Assembly (NCBI RefSeq): GCF_000002985.6
Contig: NC_003279.8
Span: forward strand, 5,022,001 to 5,086,000
Direction: 5' to 3'
From: Caenorhabditis elegans
Lineage: Eukaryota > Nematoda > Chromadorea > Rhabditida > Rhabditidae
Length of the DNA stretch: 64,000 nucleotides
Made by a program: the position numbers and the translations under genes. The notes below the pieces were generated by a model. It had not been told where the DNA came from. It made no database searches and saw only the letters and a list, made by a program, of their open reading frames with translations. Shown piece after piece: positions 60,275 through 64,000 of the stretch. Within the stretch, counting starts at the first letter, position 1. Every line of letters starts with the position of its first letter.

Positions 60275-62149
60275 TGAAACTGTGAATTCTTTGTGAAAAT
60301 CGGGGGAAAGTGGCGGATGGCCCGAAAATGCGGTAAAATTTAAAATTCGAACATAAAATTGTTAAATTTCAGCATGAAAATGGTGAAAAAGGAGGCGAAA
60401 GAACAAAAATTTGACAGCGTGCAAACCGAGAGAGAGATCGATTCCTGGTCTCTCGCCGTGAGGGGGTGCGGTGGAGCGCGGTTAGTCAGAAAATTTCGGC
60501 GCGAAGTTTGAATCAGAGTATTTTGCGAAAGTTAAACTACAGAAATTTCTGCAGAACGCTTTTTTTAACTTCCGAAAGAGCAATAATTACCATTAAAACG
60601 ACTTACATCTGTACTTTAAATTTGTAATAAAGATCAAAAACTTGCTTTAAATATTTTTACAAACATTATCAAACTTTCACTGGTTTTCGGGTTTTAATAC
60701 AAGATTTTACCGAAGTTTTACAGATACAGAATAAATATATTTTTAAATGAAATATTTTAAGATAATTTTGTTATCCTGTATTAAAAACAGGATAACAAAA
60801 AATAATTTTGTAATAATTTTGTTTCAAGGGATTCAGATCTATGCAAAATAGTCTTATCGAGCGGCCTGCATTATTTTAAAGTTGTTGTATTTTGAAATTA
60901 CTGTAGAGGCATTTATATAGAACTATTCACACTATGTATTTAGCTTTAAACGAGGGATGGGCTGCAATTATTTTCGGCAATTCTACAAAATTAACTATTG
61001 CACCATGTTATTCCAACGTTTTTTGTTAAAAATTAGTGTCATAGAAAATCACTTTGATCATCCTAAAACGTAATTTATTTCAATTGAAACATCTGAAAAT
61101 GCACAAAAATAGCTTGTTGGCATGAATACAAAATTCAACACCCAAGTCTGTCCAACTTTCTTCCAGTTCTCAGTTTTTGCTGGCTTCAAAGTGACTCATA
61201 AAAAATGGTAATCGATCTATATTCAACATCCTCCGGTATGTTATCAAAATGTCTGCACTCTCTCTCTCTCTCTCTATACCTTACGCTCCTTTTTTGTGGC
61301 CTTGTACCTTCTCTCTTACTCATTCCCATCGGTATGCAAATACTTTATTCGTCTCTTTTTCACTCTCTTTCTCACTTTCTCATTCACTACGAACCGTTCG
61401 TTTCTTCTTGGTTAGCAATGGATGCAATATGCTTCTAAACTTATTTTGAATAGCCAAAGTTATATCGTAAAGACTAGGTTTTCATTAAAACTCAACTTCA
61501 AGTTTGTTAACTATGATGTCTTAAAACTCAGTAGAATGTTGTTACTCAGAAGCCCAGAAAACTTGAAGTTTTTTAATGTTTTTCTTGCCGTACTGTGTGT
61601 TGAATACCGCGAGGATCAATAGACGTAACATCAACATTTTTTTTAATCCCCAAATTATGATCACAAATTGTTGAATATGATTCAGAATAAGATATTTCCT
61701 TGATTTCTCACATACATTCTCATTTCCTTTCTTATTTCTTGCCGTTCGTGTTTGGTCCATAATGTACCAAAGATGCTACTCACTATCAGAAAATTATTTT
61801 GGAAAAGTTTAAAGAAGCTTATAGCTTAAGTTTAATTGAAAAATAGTTTTTAAAACATTTTGACCAGAAAAAGTATATCTACATCTATTCGGATAGAAGT
61901 TGCTGCTCTGATGGAAAGAGATAAAACCTCCAAATTAAAAAATAACATCATCCAATTTTTCAGAAAATGTATGTTTCTACTACGAGGTACCTGCTAAAAA
62001 CTTTAAATATTGTAGTAATTTTTTTACAATTTTGGAAATTGTTCGTAAAAGTCAAATCGGGATAATTTCTCAATTTTCATCTATCATAATTCCTGAAGTC
62101 GGTCGAAAAAAAAGTGGCGCTTGTATCAGAACATTCAAGTCAAACCTAC
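60275..62149. other. Non-coding DNA upstream of vha-16
   Basis: It contains the vha-16 promoter. The first 250 bases include a GC-richer block with gagagagatcg and gagggggtgcgg near 60430-60480, the likeliest core-promoter area. The rest is AT-rich with a (ct)n run near 61260. No coding exon recognised. Confidence 0.45.
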
Positions 62150-62159
62150 GGAAGCAGCT

Positions 62160-62375
62160 TTCAAAAAACCTAAATTTTCCAAAATATCAAATTTATCTCA
62201 ATATAATATGTTATGTAATATACAAGAATTTCCAAAATTCCAAAGTTTACCAACATTTCCGAAATTCCAAATACACCATAATTTTCAAAATTCAAAATTT
62301 ACCGAAATTTCCAAAATTCCAAATTACCAATTTTGAAAAATTATCAAAATACCAAATTTACTAATTTTCCAAAAA
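62160..62375 (+). repeat. Degenerate short tandem repeat of the CCAAAATT(Y)CAAATTT type
   Basis: Units of about 11-13 bases such as ttccaaaattccaaa, tttccgaaattccaaa and aaataccaaattt follow one another for about 200 bases with many substitutions. It makes a spurious ORF rich in Lys, Phe and Asn. Confidence 0.6.
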
Positions 62376-62529
62376 CTTTGACTGATAATTTTGGTAAATC
62401 ACATGATTTGTTGTTTAAAGTTGAAAAAAACATAGTCAGAAACAACAAAATGACAAAGTAAAATACCGTTCCAATTTTCAAAGAAATACTGCAAAATATA
62501 GACACTTCTCTAAATATGTTTTTTTTTTG

Positions 62530-62990
62530 GTTGTCATATGACTCCTTGCTCCATTCTATTTCCCCCGTGTTCCCAGAGCCGTTCGTTTTTCCATTCCTGT
62601 GTAGCGTGACATAAAAAGAGAAGGATATACATCCGATTATCGCCTCTCCGCACTATTGTGAGCCCTCCCCCATTCCGTGGTCCTCCCCGTCCCAATTGCT
62701 GGTCGGAGCTCCCAAAAACTCTCGTTTTCCATCATTCCTCTCCTGCTCTCATCCGTCGCCGCCGCGTTGCCATTTGCTGTCCCGCCCTTCCATTGCATTT
62801 TTTTGTGTTCTTCCCGGGTTCCAGGGCTCACGGAGCAAAATACTCAGGGGTAGTGTTATTGTTCGACATCACAGTGACATCTATGGTTAAGAAGGCACAA
62901 GGTACTCCCGGTTGATTGCACCGCCCATTGCGGAGGACCTGTGCCGTCCTCTTCGTCCGCAAGGACAGATGGCCTCCATCCGCTCATCAC
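62530..62990 (+). promoter_or_regulatory. GC-richer island, possible promoter or first exon of a gene to the right
   Basis: Composition jumps from AT-rich to GC-rich (cccctcccc, gtcgccgccgcgttgcc). On the plus strand an acceptor-like ttccag ends near 62824, and ATG 62883 reads MVKKAQ to a possible donor (gtactc) at about 62901. A longer open frame surrounds it (AHGAKYSGVVLLFDITVTS). No following exon is visible before the window ends, and I recognise no protein family. It could equally be a bare promoter. Confidence 0.3.
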
Positions 62991-64000
62991 ATTCCTCTTA
63001 TTTCTCTTTATATATTGCTTCTTCATCTTCTTTTTCTTTTTTCCTTTTCATCTTCAATTTGTTTTTGACACCTTTTGATATGTTTGCTCTTTCTCACTTT
63101 CTTCCAGAAATCTGAACCCTCCGCTTTTAAAGTGCACATTATTTCTCTATCGAGTTTCAACCACTTTTATACAATTTTCATTCCATTAGTCGAACATTTT
63201 AGAAATTTAATTTTTTTTTGGTTTAGAAAACTTTTTTGTTGTCATAAAACATTCCTAAATCTATTGTTCTGCATATTAATAAATTTTTCATGAATCCTGC
63301 TCTGAAGATACATTTTTTCAGAGTATGGAACAAAAAACCATGTGAAGTTCAATTTTCGGAAATTTTTACAAGTATAATCAAACAATTAGAGAATATTTTC
63401 AAATTAAATATAATATTATAAAGGGTAAAAAAAATGGTTCTTTTTGGATAACAAACCTTATTTAAAAATTAAATTAAATGGTCTCAAATGCAGAAGGCAA
63501 ATGCCTACCATCGTGCTTACTAAAACGGTGAAGATTTTAAAGTTGGAGTATCGTCAGTAGGAATGTTACCTCATTATACTCAACATGACCAAATATAAAA
63601 TAGTTCGATTTTTAAATAGTTTTAGTTTAAATTTTGGCAAACTGCCGAATTGCCAAAAAAGTACTTTTGAGTAATCTTGGTCATTGCTGCATTTTTCAAC
63701 CCCTAGAATTTTTGAATACCAATAATTGAAACTCGCTTAAAATATTAACTTGTAGAATTTTTTTTAAACACAAAGTTTAAGAAGTTTCTAAAAAGTTTCT
63801 AAAAAAAATCTTGGCATTTTGAGCATTTTTTGTATACAAATATTTAATTAAAAAATCACATGTTCCAAATTAATATATTTTTACATCGAACATTTTCACT
63901 CAATAATTTTTTTTAAATGCCATTATAGTTTTTTTAAGTTTAAAATGGTTCGGTCTATTTTTTTTTTTTGTGCTAAAGTGAAAAAATTCTAAAAAGTGCG
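62991..64000. other. AT-rich DNA at the right end
   Basis: Pyrimidine-rich near 63000-63060, then AT-rich. I see no coding exon. Confidence 0.45.

Noticed and set aside
62121..62364. Overlapping Lys/Phe/Asn-rich ORFs
   Set aside because: They are translations of a degenerate short tandem repeat.
1..64000. tRNA, rRNA and CRISPR arrays
   Set aside because: I looked for a tRNA B-box-like GGTTCGAATCC, rRNA-like blocks and regularly spaced repeats, and saw none that qualified. Small structured RNAs cannot be excluded by eye.

Overview
The window is nuclear DNA of a Caenorhabditis nematode, almost certainly C. elegans chromosome I. It is AT-rich and has compact introns with GT...TTTTCAG borders. 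Three genes are recognisable from their encoded proteins: lfe-2, fhod-1 and vha-16. I remember these as C46H11.4, C46H11.11 and C30F8.2; the cosmid numbers are from memory and were not looked up. Gene models were built by hand. Every splice junction was checked for a GT donor, an AG acceptor and reading phase, and each model gives an uninterrupted protein.

Layout from left to right. (1) 80-1166 (+): a PDZ-domain gene whose 5' end may lie outside the window. (2) 6864-18765 (+): lfe-2, an inositol-trisphosphate 3-kinase. It has at least three alternative first exons at 6.9, 13.9 and 15.6 kb and a possible fourth at 9.3 kb, all joining the same kinase exons. (3) 19492-20055 (+): a gene for a subunit-5-like protein of the Arp2/3 complex. 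(4) 20195-25990 (-): a tandem cluster of three secreted ShK-domain genes; two are recent duplicates with almost identical promoters but three versus five ShK modules. (5) 28128-30471 (+): a short flavin-containing monooxygenase. (6) 30706-32883 (-): a divergent F-box-like gene. (7) 34788-35034 (-): a doubtful small secreted-peptide ORF. (8) 36620-46828 (-): fhod-1, a formin with a second promoter and an alternative long Ser/Pro-rich first exon. (9) 46.8-58.3 kb: an 11-kb stretch without recognisable coding exons. (10) 58310-60257 (-): vha-16, V-ATPase V0 subunit d. (11) 60.3-64 kb: non-coding DNA with one GC-richer island that may be the start of a gene to the right.

The genes do not form a pathway, although an Arp2/3 subunit and a formin, both actin-assembly factors, occur about 17 kb apart. 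The most informative structures are the alternative starts of lfe-2 and fhod-1, the phase-1 exon modules of the ShK cluster, a 510-bp foldback element with terminal inverted repeats and a 10-bp target-site duplication in an lfe-2 intron, and a perfect 164-bp direct repeat in the last lfe-2 intron. I found no tRNA, rRNA or CRISPR array. Nothing here amounts to a clearly new biological system.
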